Origin: Encephalitozoon hellem ATCC 50504
Lineage: Eukaryota > Microsporidia > Unikaryonidae
Assembly: GCF_000277815.2 (NCBI RefSeq)
Contig: NW_004057897.1
Span: 103,644 to 167,643, forward strand
Length of the DNA stretch: 64,000 nt
Direction of reading: 5' to 3'
In this document: positions 42,944-51,098 of the stretch, in pieces
Layout: each line of letters begins with the position of its first letter
Numbering within the stretch: the first letter of the stretch is position 1
Made by a program: the position numbers and the translations under genes
Notes under the pieces: generated by a model
Told to the model about the DNA's origin: nothing
Seen by the model: only the letters and a program-made list of their open reading frames with translations
Databases searched by the model: none

Positions 42944-44671
42944 ATGATGGTCTTCTTTTTAGGCCTAACATTTGCGAAAAACGCTTGTGTTTCCGGGTCT
43001 GCAGAATGTGTTGCAAACACCTTGAGAGTATGTGGCATAAAGAATCAATGGATATATGTTGACTGCCCCACAGGTACTGAGTGTGCTGTTAAAGGCAACG
43101 AGATAGCTTGTGTTCCACGTACTAACAAAGAAGAAGGAGAGCCTCACGATAAGGCTAAGCCAGAAAGGAGGAAGGACGAGTCCTCAGCCTCTCTAGATCC
43201 TGAGGAAGAACAGGACTCAAAAAACAGTCAGGACGAAAATAGCAAGGATAGCAAGAAGATTGAGGAGGGCAGTTCGGAAGAGGATGATGAAAGGGGGAGA
43301 AGGAAAGGCCGTGGAAAGAAAGGAAGTGGAGATGTGGGAGATAGAAAAAAGCCAAAGAATGAGACCGGAAGGAACAAGCACCAAAGCTTAAGGGACGAAG
43401 AGGGGGAAAGAGAGCAAAGGGAAAATAGAAAGAAAGAGCCCAAAACGGTAATAAAGACAATCAGCACTTCGAAAAAAGATAGCACCACCACTGTTACTGT
43501 AACAAAAGTAGTCATTCAAAAGCAGCAGCCAACAGAGATAAAGTTGGAATATACATCAAGCGATGTTGAATCAAAAGTGAAACCTGTAGGGTCCCCATTG
43601 CCTTCCCAAACACAAGCTCCACAAGGCCCTGGAAAGGGTGCTTCGATGTCTGGCCAGTCTTCTTTATCTTCTGCACAAAGTAGTACTGGAGGAGGCTCTT
43701 CATCTGGAAAGCTCAGCTCCATCTCACCATCTCCATCACAAGCCACATCCTCTAGTCCTGCGGGATCATCGGGAAACCAGTCTTCACCAGCCTCTTCTTC
43801 TTTATCGGGCACCAAGCCTGCAGCTACCCCGTCATCTCCAAGTAGCCCGAGCAGCACTCAGAAATCTTCAGAGCAAGAAAAGCCCCAAACATCTGGAAGT
43901 ACGTCTCAGAAAACATCCACAGGGACTTCCGGAGGTAGCACTGGAGAACAGAAGAGTGCGGGTGCTAGCGGGTCCACATCTCCACAACAAGGTACCCAGG
44001 CCGGGGAATCTGGAGGTAGCAAACCATCTGGAAGTTCCAAATCTTCTTCTGGAACTGAAGGCACGAAGTCTTCCGGAGGAGGAGGAGTAAACATCTCATC
44101 CGACCAACTTACTCAAGCAATGACAAAGCTAGGCTACTCGCCAAAGCCAGAATATATCGATGCAGTTGTCTCTAGAGTAAATGAAAAATTCAATGACATG
44201 AATGAAGCAACAATGTTCATAGCTCAGTGTGCTCATGAATCCGGAGGATATCAATATATTGAGGAGATAGCATGTGCTGGAGGAACAAGCTGTGCAGGGC
44301 AATACGGAACCGGGGCGCCTGGAAAGTCTTACCATGGGCGAGGATTTATACAACTCTCATGGCCTGATAACTACAAGGCGGCAGGAGAAGCACTAGGCTT
44401 AGGAGATGAGCTTTATAATAATCCAGAAAAGGTTGCCGAAGATCCAAATCTTGGAGCAGATGTATCGATATTCTACTGGGAGACAAGGGTTGCAAATGCC
44501 CCAGGTGTCAAAGAAAATCACTTTGGTGCCACAACAAAAGCAATCAACGGAGCACTAGAATGTACAGGTTCTAATGTCGATAAGAGTAAGAAGAGGTATG
44601 AGATATACAAGGCTCTTGTTGAGGCATTTGGAGTCAGCAACCCTGCAGATGAAAGCGGGTGCTATAGCTAG
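42944..44671 (+). CDS. Secreted GH19 chitinase with N-terminal chitin-binding module
   Basis: A 575-aa protein. A very short signal peptide (about 1-11) leads into a Cys-rich module with six Cys (CVSGSAECVANTLRVCG, then CPTGTECAV and a final Cys) that resembles CBM19. A long charged then Ser/Gly/Thr/Pro-rich linker (about 60-385) follows. The GH19 domain (about 390-560) has the catalytic Glu in AQCAHESGGYQY (about E432), YHGRGFIQLSWPDNY, and FYWETRV; Cys pairs are kept. It would cut chitin of the spore wall, perhaps at spore maturation or germination. GH19 is known in Encephalitozoon. The ATG pair at 42944/42947 has no CCC in its usual place. Confidence 0.92.
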   Translation: MMVFFLGLTFAKNACVSGSAECVANTLRVCGIKNQWIYVDCPTGTECAVKGNEIACVPRTNKEEGEPHDKAKPERRKDESSASLDPEEEQDSKNSQDENSKDSKKIEEGSSEEDDERGRRKGRGKKGSGDVGDRKKPKNETGRNKHQSLRDEEGEREQRENRKKEPKTVIKTISTSKKDSTTTVTVTKVVIQKQQPTEIKLEYTSSDVESKVKPVGSPLPSQTQAPQGPGKGASMSGQSSLSSAQSSTGGGSSSGKLSSISPSPSQATSSSPAGSSGNQSSPASSSLSGTKPAATPSSPSSPSSTQKSSEQEKPQTSGSTSQKTSTGTSGGSTGEQKSAGASGSTSPQQGTQAGESGGSKPSGSSKSSSGTEGTKSSGGGGVNISSDQLTQAMTKLGYSPKPEYIDAVVSRVNEKFNDMNEATMFIAQCAHESGGYQYIEEIACAGGTSCAGQYGTGAPGKSYHGRGFIQLSWPDNYKAAGEALGLGDELYNNPEKVAEDPNLGADVSIFYWETRVANAPGVKENHFGATTKAINGALECTGSNVDKSKKRYEIYKALVEAFGVSNPADESGCYS

Positions 44672-44720
44672 TAAGAAAGTATATCAAATTCAAAATCTTG
44701 CGTTTATATTAAATCTTAAT

Positions 44721-45587
44721 CTAAAGAGCCAAGCGGTCTTTTTTGCATTCCCTGAATGGTGTGGAAGCCTTGCCAGATACATCGTAGGTATCGCTTTCTG
44801 GATTTATGTCTAGAAGTTCCAGGCCATGAATGGTGTCGTCTATCGAAAGGCCGGACTGTGTAGATATGTCCTTTATCGACATTTCTTGGTTAGCCATTCC
44901 TTGGAGCACACTCAGCACTTTGTTCCTCCAATATTTTTTGTAGACAGCACGGCCCTCCTTGCTTAGAGGCTTTTCTGGTGTTCCTGTCCCCAGGGCATAG
45001 CTCAGATCTACCAACAATGTGCCGTATCCCTTGGATCTATATGGGGGCAGTACTAGGAGGCAAGACAGGTTGTGCTTGGTGCTTCCCTTTTCCTTGCTAA
45101 AAAAACCAGAAAATTTCCCTTCAGTAAACAGAATATAGAAAAGATATCCATCGACGTCAAGGTACAAAGTCTTTCTTCGTATAAAGGCCTTTCCTATTGT
45201 GCATATTCTTCTGCATAAAACGCTTTCGTCTTTTCCGTCAATCTCAAGTACAAATATGTTCTCCTCTTCGTCAGTATATACACACCTCCCTGGTATACTC
45301 AGAATGCAATTCTTTTTATGGTTGTCAAAGGAAACGGAATCCCAGTATTGCAACAGGCACTGATCGCATATGTATACCACACTTTTATCGGAGAACAGCC
45401 AAATCCTGTTGGGAAGGTCTAATAGCTCATTTCCAAGCATAATCTGTGTTACTTCTACGTTTCTTCTTAAAAACCTCACGGAAGGAAAGGATTCCTCAGC
45501 TTCATACTTTCTTCCGATAGCTTCGTAGTATTCGACAAACTCCGGGTCATTCTTCAGCATAGCTACCTGTTCATCATCAAGATTCAT
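44721..45587 (-). CDS. MYST-family histone acetyltransferase
   Basis: A 288-aa acetyltransferase. A C2HC finger (YICDQCLLQYWDSVSFDNHKKNC) precedes the acetyl-CoA fold, with NLSCLLVLPPYRSKGYGTLLVDLSYAL carrying the R/Q-x-x-G-x-G/A signature, and then GTPEKPLSKEGRAVYKKYW. The order and spacing fit the catalytic MYST core. No chromodomain is present in the short N-terminus, so it is more like Sas2 than Esa1, but Esa1 in reduced genomes cannot be excluded. It acetylates histones H4 or H3. The start follows CCC. Confidence 0.88.
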   Translation of the reverse strand: MNLDDEQVAMLKNDPEFVEYYEAIGRKYEAEESFPSVRFLRRNVEVTQIMLGNELLDLPNRIWLFSDKSVVYICDQCLLQYWDSVSFDNHKKNCILSIPGRCVYTDEEENIFVLEIDGKDESVLCRRICTIGKAFIRRKTLYLDVDGYLFYILFTEGKFSGFFSKEKGSTKHNLSCLLVLPPYRSKGYGTLLVDLSYALGTGTPEKPLSKEGRAVYKKYWRNKVLSVLQGMANQEMSIKDISTQSGLSIDDTIHGLELLDINPESDTYDVSGKASTPFRECKKDRLAL

Positions 45588-45635
45588 GGGCCCTGAAAGA
45601 TACTAATATAAACAAATGGAGCTGAAGACCTTTCT

Positions 45636-46046
45636 ATGGAAGAGCATATTGCAAGAAGAGAAGAGGCATTGAGAAAAGCAAAGGCCATTATAGCAAAGTC
45701 TGACGATGTTTCAGAGGAGTTGTTGAGGAAGATCTTGATTCACCAAGAGCTCCTTTCAAACAAAGACATCATTTTGAATGATGACTTCTACTCAATTCTG
45801 AACAGTAGGATTAGTGTCCATCCGGAAATGGTCGAGCTGATCAGTAGGAAGGAACGGGTTGAATGTGTTAGGATGGAGAGGAAATTAATATGCCCTATTA
45901 GCCAAAAGGAAGTGGTTGATCCGTATATCGGGGAATGCGGCCATGCACTGGAGAAGAAGGAAGCCATGAAGTATATCAGAAGCAATCCCAGGGCTGTCTG
46001 CCCACAGATTGGATGCAACAAGATACTTGTGAAGAAAAAAAGATGA
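45636..46046 (+). CDS. MMS21: Nse2/Mms21-like SUMO ligase (SP-RING)
   Basis: A 136-aa protein that is short compared with yeast Mms21 (267 aa). The helical N-terminal half would bind Smc5. The SP-RING at about 85-130 reads LICPISQKEVVDPYIGECGHALEK, then CPQIGCNKIL, with the Cys-His-Cys-Cys zinc ligands of the Nse2 class. It would SUMOylate repair proteins in the Smc5/6 complex. PIAS/Siz proteins have a similar ring but longer flanks. No CCC is very close to the ATG. Confidence 0.75.
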   Translation: MEEHIARREEALRKAKAIIAKSDDVSEELLRKILIHQELLSNKDIILNDDFYSILNSRISVHPEMVELISRKERVECVRMERKLICPISQKEVVDPYIGECGHALEKKEAMKYIRSNPRAVCPQIGCNKILVKKKR

Positions 46047-46116
46047 ATTTCGGCTATGGATTGATGTTCTTTAGATTTCAATTTGTTAAAGTGCCACCAG
46101 CTGATGCCCAGGAAAG

Positions 46117-46605
46117 ATGAGGGAAAAGGTGTATAAGGAGAGAGCACAGCCAAAAAGCCGCAGAAAGTATGGAAAACTTGAGAAAAAAAAGGATTTAGTG
46201 AAGAGGCTTTCAAAGATCAAGAAGCAAAAGGATGAGATTAAGAAAGCCAAGGAAGAAATAAGAAACAAAAGTGGACAGGAGTACTTCTTTGGATACCACT
46301 CTGTAAGAAAGGATGGGGCCAGCCTGTATAAGGTTGAAAAACCCACTCTGGAAGAGCTTAGAAAGATAAAGGTTTACATTGATAATGAAATCCAGAGGTC
46401 AAAGATGAAATTGGAGAAATATATTCCAGCACCAAGTGGAACACACATTATATTTGAAGAAGACGGCTCTAAGAAGGATAACGAAACAGTTTTTGGAAAG
46501 AATGAAGAAATCAGAAAAGAGTTTGAAAGATACATAGAAGAACTAGTTGTGAAGAGAAATGAAGTTCTAGAAAAGATGGACGAACTGAAAAATAGGATGT
46601 CATAG
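46117..46605 (+). CDS. UTP11: Small-subunit processome protein Utp11
   Basis: A 162-aa basic, helical protein. The N-terminus (KERAQPKSRRKYGKLEKKKDLVKR) matches Utp11's RSQP-xR-hLGxLEKKKDYxxRA segment, followed by a second helix ending in EEIRNKSGQEYFFGYHSV, corresponding to the NxDEFYF-M block. Utp11 binds the 5' end of 18S pre-rRNA in the SSU processome. Compared with yeast (250 aa) the central part is shortened. The ATG follows CCC (46108-46110). Confidence 0.82.
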   Translation: MREKVYKERAQPKSRRKYGKLEKKKDLVKRLSKIKKQKDEIKKAKEEIRNKSGQEYFFGYHSVRKDGASLYKVEKPTLEELRKIKVYIDNEIQRSKMKLEKYIPAPSGTHIIFEEDGSKKDNETVFGKNEEIRKEFERYIEELVVKRNEVLEKMDELKNRMS

Positions 46606-46661
46606 CACTACGGAGAAGGATTTATTTTAAGACTTCATATATTAAAAGCTAATTCGTCTTT

Positions 46662-47177
46662 CTATTCAATAACGTCCATTGCTGAATTTAAAACATCCTT
46701 GCAGATAGGATGTCCGTTGGATCGGCAGAAATTAAGGATAGTGGAATTTATGGATGCAGGATAGTTCTTGCACATTACATGGAGTAGCTTGAGATGCTTC
46801 AGGGTGACTGGGCGATTTATCTCCTCACAGAAGTACCTCTGAACAGCATCCGTGGATATCTTTTTTTTCTTTTCAAGTAGGTATCTTAAAAGCACGGGCG
46901 TGTTTTCGTCTCTCTTTTTGACCAGGATGTCTATCATATCATTCACGTGGTTCAACGAGACTTTTTTTAGTGCACTTCCAAGAACTTCTGCCTCCTTTCT
47001 GGATAGATCTAGTCTCAGGATGTTATATATCTTGCTTGTTTTGACAAGCCTACAGAGATCATGCCATTCTACGGGTGGGAGCTTTGACCTTTCTGCAAGA
47101 ATGTCCCTATATATCTGGAAGTCTGAAGGCCTGTCCATCTGCTTGAGAGTACGGATTATCTTATCTGGAAGAGACAT
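46662..47177 (-). CDS. Hypothetical helical protein
   Basis: A 171-aa protein I cannot assign. It looks all-helical, with short hydrophobic repeats (VEWHDLCRLVKTSKIYNIL, EAEVLGSALKKVSLNHV, LKHLKLLHVMCKNYPAS), like a small helical-repeat or adaptor domain. No metal, membrane or signal motif. The start at 47177 is fixed by CCCC just upstream and by the divergent RPS28 promoter only 46 bp away. Confidence 0.75.
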   Translation of the reverse strand: MSLPDKIIRTLKQMDRPSDFQIYRDILAERSKLPPVEWHDLCRLVKTSKIYNILRLDLSRKEAEVLGSALKKVSLNHVNDMIDILVKKRDENTPVLLRYLLEKKKKISTDAVQRYFCEEINRPVTLKHLKLLHVMCKNYPASINSTILNFCRSNGHPICKDVLNSAMDVIE

Positions 47178-47201
47178 TTGGGGTGGATGTTTTAGAAACC
47201 G

Positions 47202-47223
47202 AAAAATTTTATCCCTACAAAGG
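47202..47223 (+). promoter_or_regulatory. AAATTT plus CCC start signal of RPS28
   Basis: AAATTT (47204-47209) and CCC (47213-47215) lie upstream of the RPS28 ATG at 47224. The whole divergent spacer to the minus-strand gene is 46 bp and holds signals for both genes: GGGG on the + strand at 47179-47182 reads CCCC for the minus gene. Confidence 0.7.
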
Positions 47224-47421
47224 ATGGAGGAACAGCAGCAATTTTTTGGAAAGGTTACGCATGTGCTTGCAAGGACTGGGGGGTCTGGGCTGCTGACACA
47301 GGTGAAGATGGAGCTTATGCACAATAAGAGGACGATCCAAAGGGCGATCAAAGGACCTGTGGCAGTAGGGGATATTATTGAGATATTAGAATGCGAGCGC
47401 GAGCACCGAAAGACAAGATAA
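47224..47421 (+). CDS. RPS28: 40S ribosomal protein S28 (eS28)
   Basis: A 65-aa protein with the eS28 pattern: GKVTHVLARTGGSGLLTQVKMELM, then RTIQRAIKGPVAVGDIIEILECEREHRKTR. The KGPV--GDII-L-E-EREARR end is diagnostic. Length is normal (yeast 67 aa). The protein sits near the mRNA exit channel of the 40S subunit. The start at 47224 is set by homology and the strong promoter; a longer frame further upstream overlaps the divergent gene and is not used. Confidence 0.95.
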   Translation: MEEQQQFFGKVTHVLARTGGSGLLTQVKMELMHNKRTIQRAIKGPVAVGDIIEILECEREHRKTR

Positions 47422-47517
47422 GAGACATCCAATAAAGATGATTTAATGTTCTTTAACTATATATTTGACTGTTTTTGGCGGATGCAACTGAAAGGCGCGT
47501 GAGATCTAGACCCTAGG

Positions 47518-48525
47518 ATGTGGGATGAGAAAGAAATCCGCAATGAATGGGATAAGGAGGCCAAACATTTAAACTATGGGGAGATTGAAAGAAAGCGTAA
47601 GGAAAAGGTTGACGAGTTAGCATATAGGCTTTTGGTAGAAAGGGAAAAGGCAAATAAAAACATTGAGGAAGAGCTTCAAAGGCTTCGTGACCAGGAGAAG
47701 GATCTTACTGAAGCAAGAAGCATTTCTGTAGATGTAGAAGAGATGACTGAGGAGACGCACGCCGATGACCCTGACGTCTCTGATTTTTCTACATCTGGTA
47801 AAGAGTTACAAAATAGTATCAATGAAGCACAGCCCTCATGCCCTACGAACATACCTTTCACGGAGGAGCTTGTCTCAAGATTTATTTTGAACAATGGCTA
47901 TGTGTCAATAGAAGAAAATATCTGGAAAGAAAAGCTCGTCATGCCAAAGGCAGCACAAATGCAGGCAAAGATCCAGATTAATAAAAGGCTGACCCAAGTC
48001 AGCGGAAAGGCCGGGCAGGTAGGAAAAATATTCAATGTCCTTAGAGAATATTCACATTCTTATGTGTTTTTAGAGACATTTACCTTAAAAATAGTTGAAC
48101 AAGGAAGATTGCAGGTAAGCTCATGCCCTGGCTCATATAGGGAATTTTCTGAGCTTTTCTGTATGTTCTACTCTCCTGAACTGATGGAATACTTTCGGGT
48201 TATTTTATTTACTAGGGAAGCTTCTGTAAATACTATCAAAGGAATCTACAGCATTTACTTTGGAGTGCTTGAAATTCAGAATAATGCCGATGAAGCATGG
48301 TTTTTTATCGCATCTGTACTGAACTCGAAGCAGAACAAACTATCATGCTATGTTGTAGAGTGTTTTTTCTCCATACTAGGAGACTTACTGTTTAGAGAAT
48401 GCAGGAGGCCTTTCTTCAAGCTCATGGAATATGTCAAGAAGTATTACTTCAAAGAGATGAACAACGAGCCATGCAAGACAAGGATAGTCTCTGCGTTTGA
48501 GAGATATGGGATGCAATGCGACTGA
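47518..48525 (+). CDS. GLE1: mRNA export factor Gle1-like
   Basis: A 335-aa protein. The N-terminal third is charged and coiled (ERKRKEKVDELAYRLLVERE). The C-terminal 200 residues look like the Gle1 helical domain: KIQINKRLTQVSGKAGQVGKIF recalls the K--+GQLTN----I--I start, and FLETFTLKIVEQGRLQVSSCPGSYREFSELFCMFYSP fits the KS+V-QAE-EV----A-PL---+--+---P pattern. Gle1 activates the DEAD-box ATPase Dbp5 at the nuclear pore cytoplasmic side. The stop overlaps by 10 bp an upstream ATG of RIO2, but RIO2 most likely starts later. The ATG follows CCC. Confidence 0.65.
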   Translation: MWDEKEIRNEWDKEAKHLNYGEIERKRKEKVDELAYRLLVEREKANKNIEEELQRLRDQEKDLTEARSISVDVEEMTEETHADDPDVSDFSTSGKELQNSINEAQPSCPTNIPFTEELVSRFILNNGYVSIEENIWKEKLVMPKAAQMQAKIQINKRLTQVSGKAGQVGKIFNVLREYSHSYVFLETFTLKIVEQGRLQVSSCPGSYREFSELFCMFYSPELMEYFRVILFTREASVNTIKGIYSIYFGVLEIQNNADEAWFFIASVLNSKQNKLSCYVVECFFSILGDLLFRECRRPFFKLMEYVKKYYFKEMNNEPCKTRIVSAFERYGMQCD

Positions 48526-48578
48526 AAGGCAAAACTGCAGGATATAAGTTTTTGATCAGCTTCAATTTTCATGCCCCG

Positions 48579-49556
48579 ATGAAGCTTATAACCGATGGAG
48601 TCTGGTCTCTTTCCAAGGAACACTTGAAGATACTTAAGACTGCAGAAAGATGCATGAAATCCCACACGACCATCCCTTTTGACACGCTAAAGCATCGATC
48701 GCAGATAAGAGGAAACTTTATGGAGCATGCGATAGACCTATGCAAATTGAAATTTCTCTCCTATGTTGAGAATGGATACAAGCTAACGTATTCTGGCCAC
48801 GATTGCCTTGCTATCAACAGTCTGAGGCTACGCGGACTTGAGATGATGGGGGACAAGATAGGGGTTGGAAAGGAGTCCGACATCTACCTTGGGGTGTACT
48901 GTGGAAAAGACTCTATACTAAAATTCCACAGGCTCGGAAGGTCCAGCTTCAGGAATGTCCGAAAGAATAGGGAGTATGCTAGCGAGAGAGTCGATTGGCT
49001 TGGCCTATCCAAAACATCCTGTAAAAGAGAAGTTGCATACCTAGAGAAGTTCAAGGACATGAATGTCCCTGCAGTGCTTGACTATGACAGACATGTTATT
49101 GTGCAAGAGTTGCTAGACTATCTTCCTCTTTACAAGACGTGTGTGTCCGATGTAAGTACGATCTTTTGGCTTATGATAGAGTTTATCAAAGACTTATGGA
49201 GAAGAGGATATGTGCATGGAGACTTTAATGAATTCAATGTTTTAGTGAAGGACGACATAAAAGTCATAGACTTTCCTCAGTGTATTCGGAATAGTGATGA
49301 AAGAGCAGTGCATTACCTCAGAAGGGACTTTGAGTGTGTCCTGACATATTTCAAAAAAAAATATAGATACGAGCCGGAATACGGATTGGATACCTTCATG
49401 AGTGAATTAGGCATCGAAGACCATCCATGCAAATCTCACGGCACAACCCCTGAGGACCTATCTACCTTCTCAGCTGATGAGGGTGACATCCAAAAAGAAG
49501 AAAGGCTATTGGAATCAAGGATAGAGGAAGTTTCCATTTTCTCTCACGAAGGCTGA
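48579..49556 (+). CDS. RIO2: RIO2 atypical protein kinase
   Basis: A 325-aa RIO-family kinase/ATPase of late 40S maturation. A winged-helix domain covers residues 1-80 (VWSLSKEHLKILKTAE, YKLTYSGHDCLAI). The kinase part has GVGKESDIYLG as a RIO2-type P-loop, KFHRLGRSSFR, the catalytic YVHGDFNEFNVLV and metal-binding VIDFPQ. The start at 48579 matches homologues and has CCCC directly before it; an in-frame ATG at 48516 adds 21 non-conserved residues and overlaps GLE1. The C-terminal tail is short. Confidence 0.93.
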   Translation: MKLITDGVWSLSKEHLKILKTAERCMKSHTTIPFDTLKHRSQIRGNFMEHAIDLCKLKFLSYVENGYKLTYSGHDCLAINSLRLRGLEMMGDKIGVGKESDIYLGVYCGKDSILKFHRLGRSSFRNVRKNREYASERVDWLGLSKTSCKREVAYLEKFKDMNVPAVLDYDRHVIVQELLDYLPLYKTCVSDVSTIFWLMIEFIKDLWRRGYVHGDFNEFNVLVKDDIKVIDFPQCIRNSDERAVHYLRRDFECVLTYFKKKYRYEPEYGLDTFMSELGIEDHPCKSHGTTPEDLSTFSADEGDIQKEERLLESRIEEVSIFSHEG

Positions 49557-49562
49557 TGAAGG

Positions 49563-49718
49563 CTATTTGCTTCCAAAGGTGCTTTTCATCCTGTCCAGCA
49601 AGGAGACTGCTCTGGAAACATCGTTTTTGTATTCCTAAAGTTAGATGAATCCACTTACCTGTAGGATGTCGTTATATTTGTCGAGAATCTCTTCCAGAGA
49701 CTGCTCAAAATTATTCAT
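49563..49718 (-). CDS. 43-aa micro-protein gene with a 24-nt intron
   Basis: Exon 1 (49718-49659, 20 codons) and exon 2 (49634-49563, 23 codons plus TAG) join in frame across a 24-nt intron. The ATG is preceded by CCC (taccctggatATG). The product is helical and charged: NNFEQSLEEILDKYNDILQ, then EYKNDVSRAVSLLDRMKS. The ILDKY---L------+S-+LL pattern recalls Dad3 of the DASH/Dam1 kinetochore complex, but the protein is much shorter and the likeness is weak. It fills the otherwise empty spacer between RIO2 and RPS3, ending 6 bp from the RIO2 stop. Confidence 0.75.
49635..49658 (-). other. 24-nt spliceosomal intron
   Basis: On the minus strand the intron starts GTAAGT (49658-49653) and ends CTAACTTTAG (49644-49635), with the branch A six nucleotides before the final G. 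Its 3' end nearly repeats that of the 76-nt intron at 26420-26495. Read through without splicing, exon 1 meets a stop (TAA of the branch region) within the intron. The 24-nt size is near the lower limit known for spliceosomal introns. Confidence 0.82.
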
Positions 49719-49750
49719 ATCCAGGGTACTCTGGCTGATTTCAGGAAATA

Positions 49751-49767
49751 AAAAATTTGCCCTCGAA
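49751..49767 (+). promoter_or_regulatory. AAATTT plus CCC start signal of RPS3
   Basis: AAATTT (49753-49758) and CCC (49760-49762) directly precede the RPS3 ATG at 49768. The motif lies 32 bp from the divergent micro-gene start (49718), so both genes share a very short regulatory region. Confidence 0.7.
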
Positions 49768-50418
49768 ATGAGTGATGATCAAGTTCTGAAAAGGTTCATG
49801 AAGAATGGACTTATAAATGCAGAGCTCAAGGAGTTTTTTGAGAAGGCGCTTGTGAACGAGGGCTTTAGCACCATGGAGCTCCGAATGCAGGAAACACCTA
49901 TAAAGATCATTCTGAAGGTTGCAAAGCCACACGAGGCAATAGGGGAGAAGAAGATTAGGCTGAAGCAGTTCCAGCATTTGGTTGCACAAAGACTTGAGGT
50001 TCCTGATGAGAATGTCGAGATAGTTGTTGAAAAGGTTCATGAGAAAGGGCTTTGTGCTCTCATCCAAGCAAATTTTATCAGAGAAAAGATGCTAGGAGGT
50101 GTTCAATACAGGAGGGCTGTGAATATGGCTTTAAAGGCCACGAGGCATTCTGGAGCACAGGGGTGCCAAATCATAGTCAGTGGGAAGTTGAAGGGACAGC
50201 GTGCTAAGTCTGTGAAGTTCCAGGACGGAGTGCTAATTCACAGTGGAAATGCAGTTAATGACTATATTAATACAGGATATGCTACTGTTGAAACTAAGCA
50301 AGGCATCATTGGTATTCAGGTTAGAATAATGTTACCGCACGATCCTGAAGGAGTGATTGGACCAAGCTATGCCCTTCCTGATAGGATTACTATTCTTGAG
50401 CCCAGCGAGACCCAGTAG
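49768..50418 (+). CDS. RPS3: 40S ribosomal protein S3 (uS3)
   Basis: A 216-aa uS3 protein. A KH domain (residues about 20-95) has LKEFFEKALVNEGFSTMELR and TPIKIILKVAKPHEAIGEKKIRLKQF; the C-terminal part has RRAVNMALKATRHSGAQGCQIIVSGKLKGQRAKSVKF and the end HDPEG--GPS--LPDRITI. It lines the mRNA entry channel. In many organisms it also takes part in DNA repair; nothing here speaks to that. The true start is 49768, supported by the strong promoter. Confidence 0.96.
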   Translation: MSDDQVLKRFMKNGLINAELKEFFEKALVNEGFSTMELRMQETPIKIILKVAKPHEAIGEKKIRLKQFQHLVAQRLEVPDENVEIVVEKVHEKGLCALIQANFIREKMLGGVQYRRAVNMALKATRHSGAQGCQIIVSGKLKGQRAKSVKFQDGVLIHSGNAVNDYINTGYATVETKQGIIGIQVRIMLPHDPEGVIGPSYALPDRITILEPSETQ

Positions 50419-50475
50419 TTAATTAAAACTAAGTTCAAAGTATTTATTACTATGCAGCTTTCTTGTACCAAAAGA

Positions 50476-51048
50476 TTAAGTCGGTGCATCCTCGTGCAAA
50501 AGGTGGTATATGTCTCTTATGTCAGTGTCTTTCTCCGCATCGATCCAAACAAATCCATTCAGTCCTAGTGCAATTCGGAACTTATACTTTTTTCCTATTG
50601 TGGACAACGTGCTATTCAAGTAGAGAAGACGTATCTTCCAAGGGTCTAGTGGGAGTACAACACCATTCAATTTCCCAAAACCTTCTCCAACACATGTGAG
50701 CAATGGCTCGATGCCCATTCGAGAAATCTTACATAAGAGATAATCTCCCTTACTTATTTCTGGCTTATTTCTTTTCGTTGCATTAGTGAAGCTAAGAGAG
50801 GGAAGTATTCCTACTACTCCTCCCAAGTCTATTCTATGAATGTCTTGGGAAGTAACCATAGCCTTTCCTATTACGATATCATCGATGCATGGGTGATACC
50901 TATTTGTCCTTGACATTACAAACAGATGCTTTGATGCTCTACACAAAGTTCCCACGACCATGGCTTTGTTTCCGTGGATGCCGAGAGATTTTGAGTTGTT
51001 GGAAGGCACCTCATCTCCGGGAAGTACATTTCTTATCTTGGTTAACAT
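50476..51048 (-). CDS. RRP40: Exosome RNA-binding subunit Rrp40
   Basis: A 190-aa exosome cap subunit with an S1 and a KH-type region. LPGDEV opens the fold, YHPCIDDIVIGKAMVTSQDIHRIDLGG is the S1 part, LPSLSFTNATKRNKPEISKGDYLLCKI the strongly conserved core (NATKRNRP, GD-V-A-I), and GFGKLNGVVLPLDPWKIRLLY begins the KH-like domain. The exosome trims and degrades RNA 3' ends. The start at 51048 is the ATG nearest the family start and fits the 50-bp divergent spacer to the next gene. It is shorter than yeast Rrp40 (240 aa). Confidence 0.85.
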   Translation of the reverse strand: MLTKIRNVLPGDEVPSNNSKSLGIHGNKAMVVGTLCRASKHLFVMSRTNRYHPCIDDIVIGKAMVTSQDIHRIDLGGVVGILPSLSFTNATKRNKPEISKGDYLLCKISRMGIEPLLTCVGEGFGKLNGVVLPLDPWKIRLLYLNSTLSTIGKKYKFRIALGLNGFVWIDAEKDTDIRDIYHLLHEDAPT

Positions 51049-51098
51049 TGAGAAGGAGGAAAATATCGAAGAATTATTGCAGGGTACAAGGGCCCATA

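Noticed and set aside
43155..44094. Several long antisense and alternate-frame ORFs across the chitinase linker
   Set aside because: They mirror the low-complexity Ser/Gly/Lys-rich coding of the linker and have no start signals or families.
48516..48578. Upstream in-frame ATG of RIO2 overlapping the GLE1 stop
   Set aside because: The added 21 residues are not family-like, and the ATG at 48579 has CCCC directly upstream and matches the RIO2 start.
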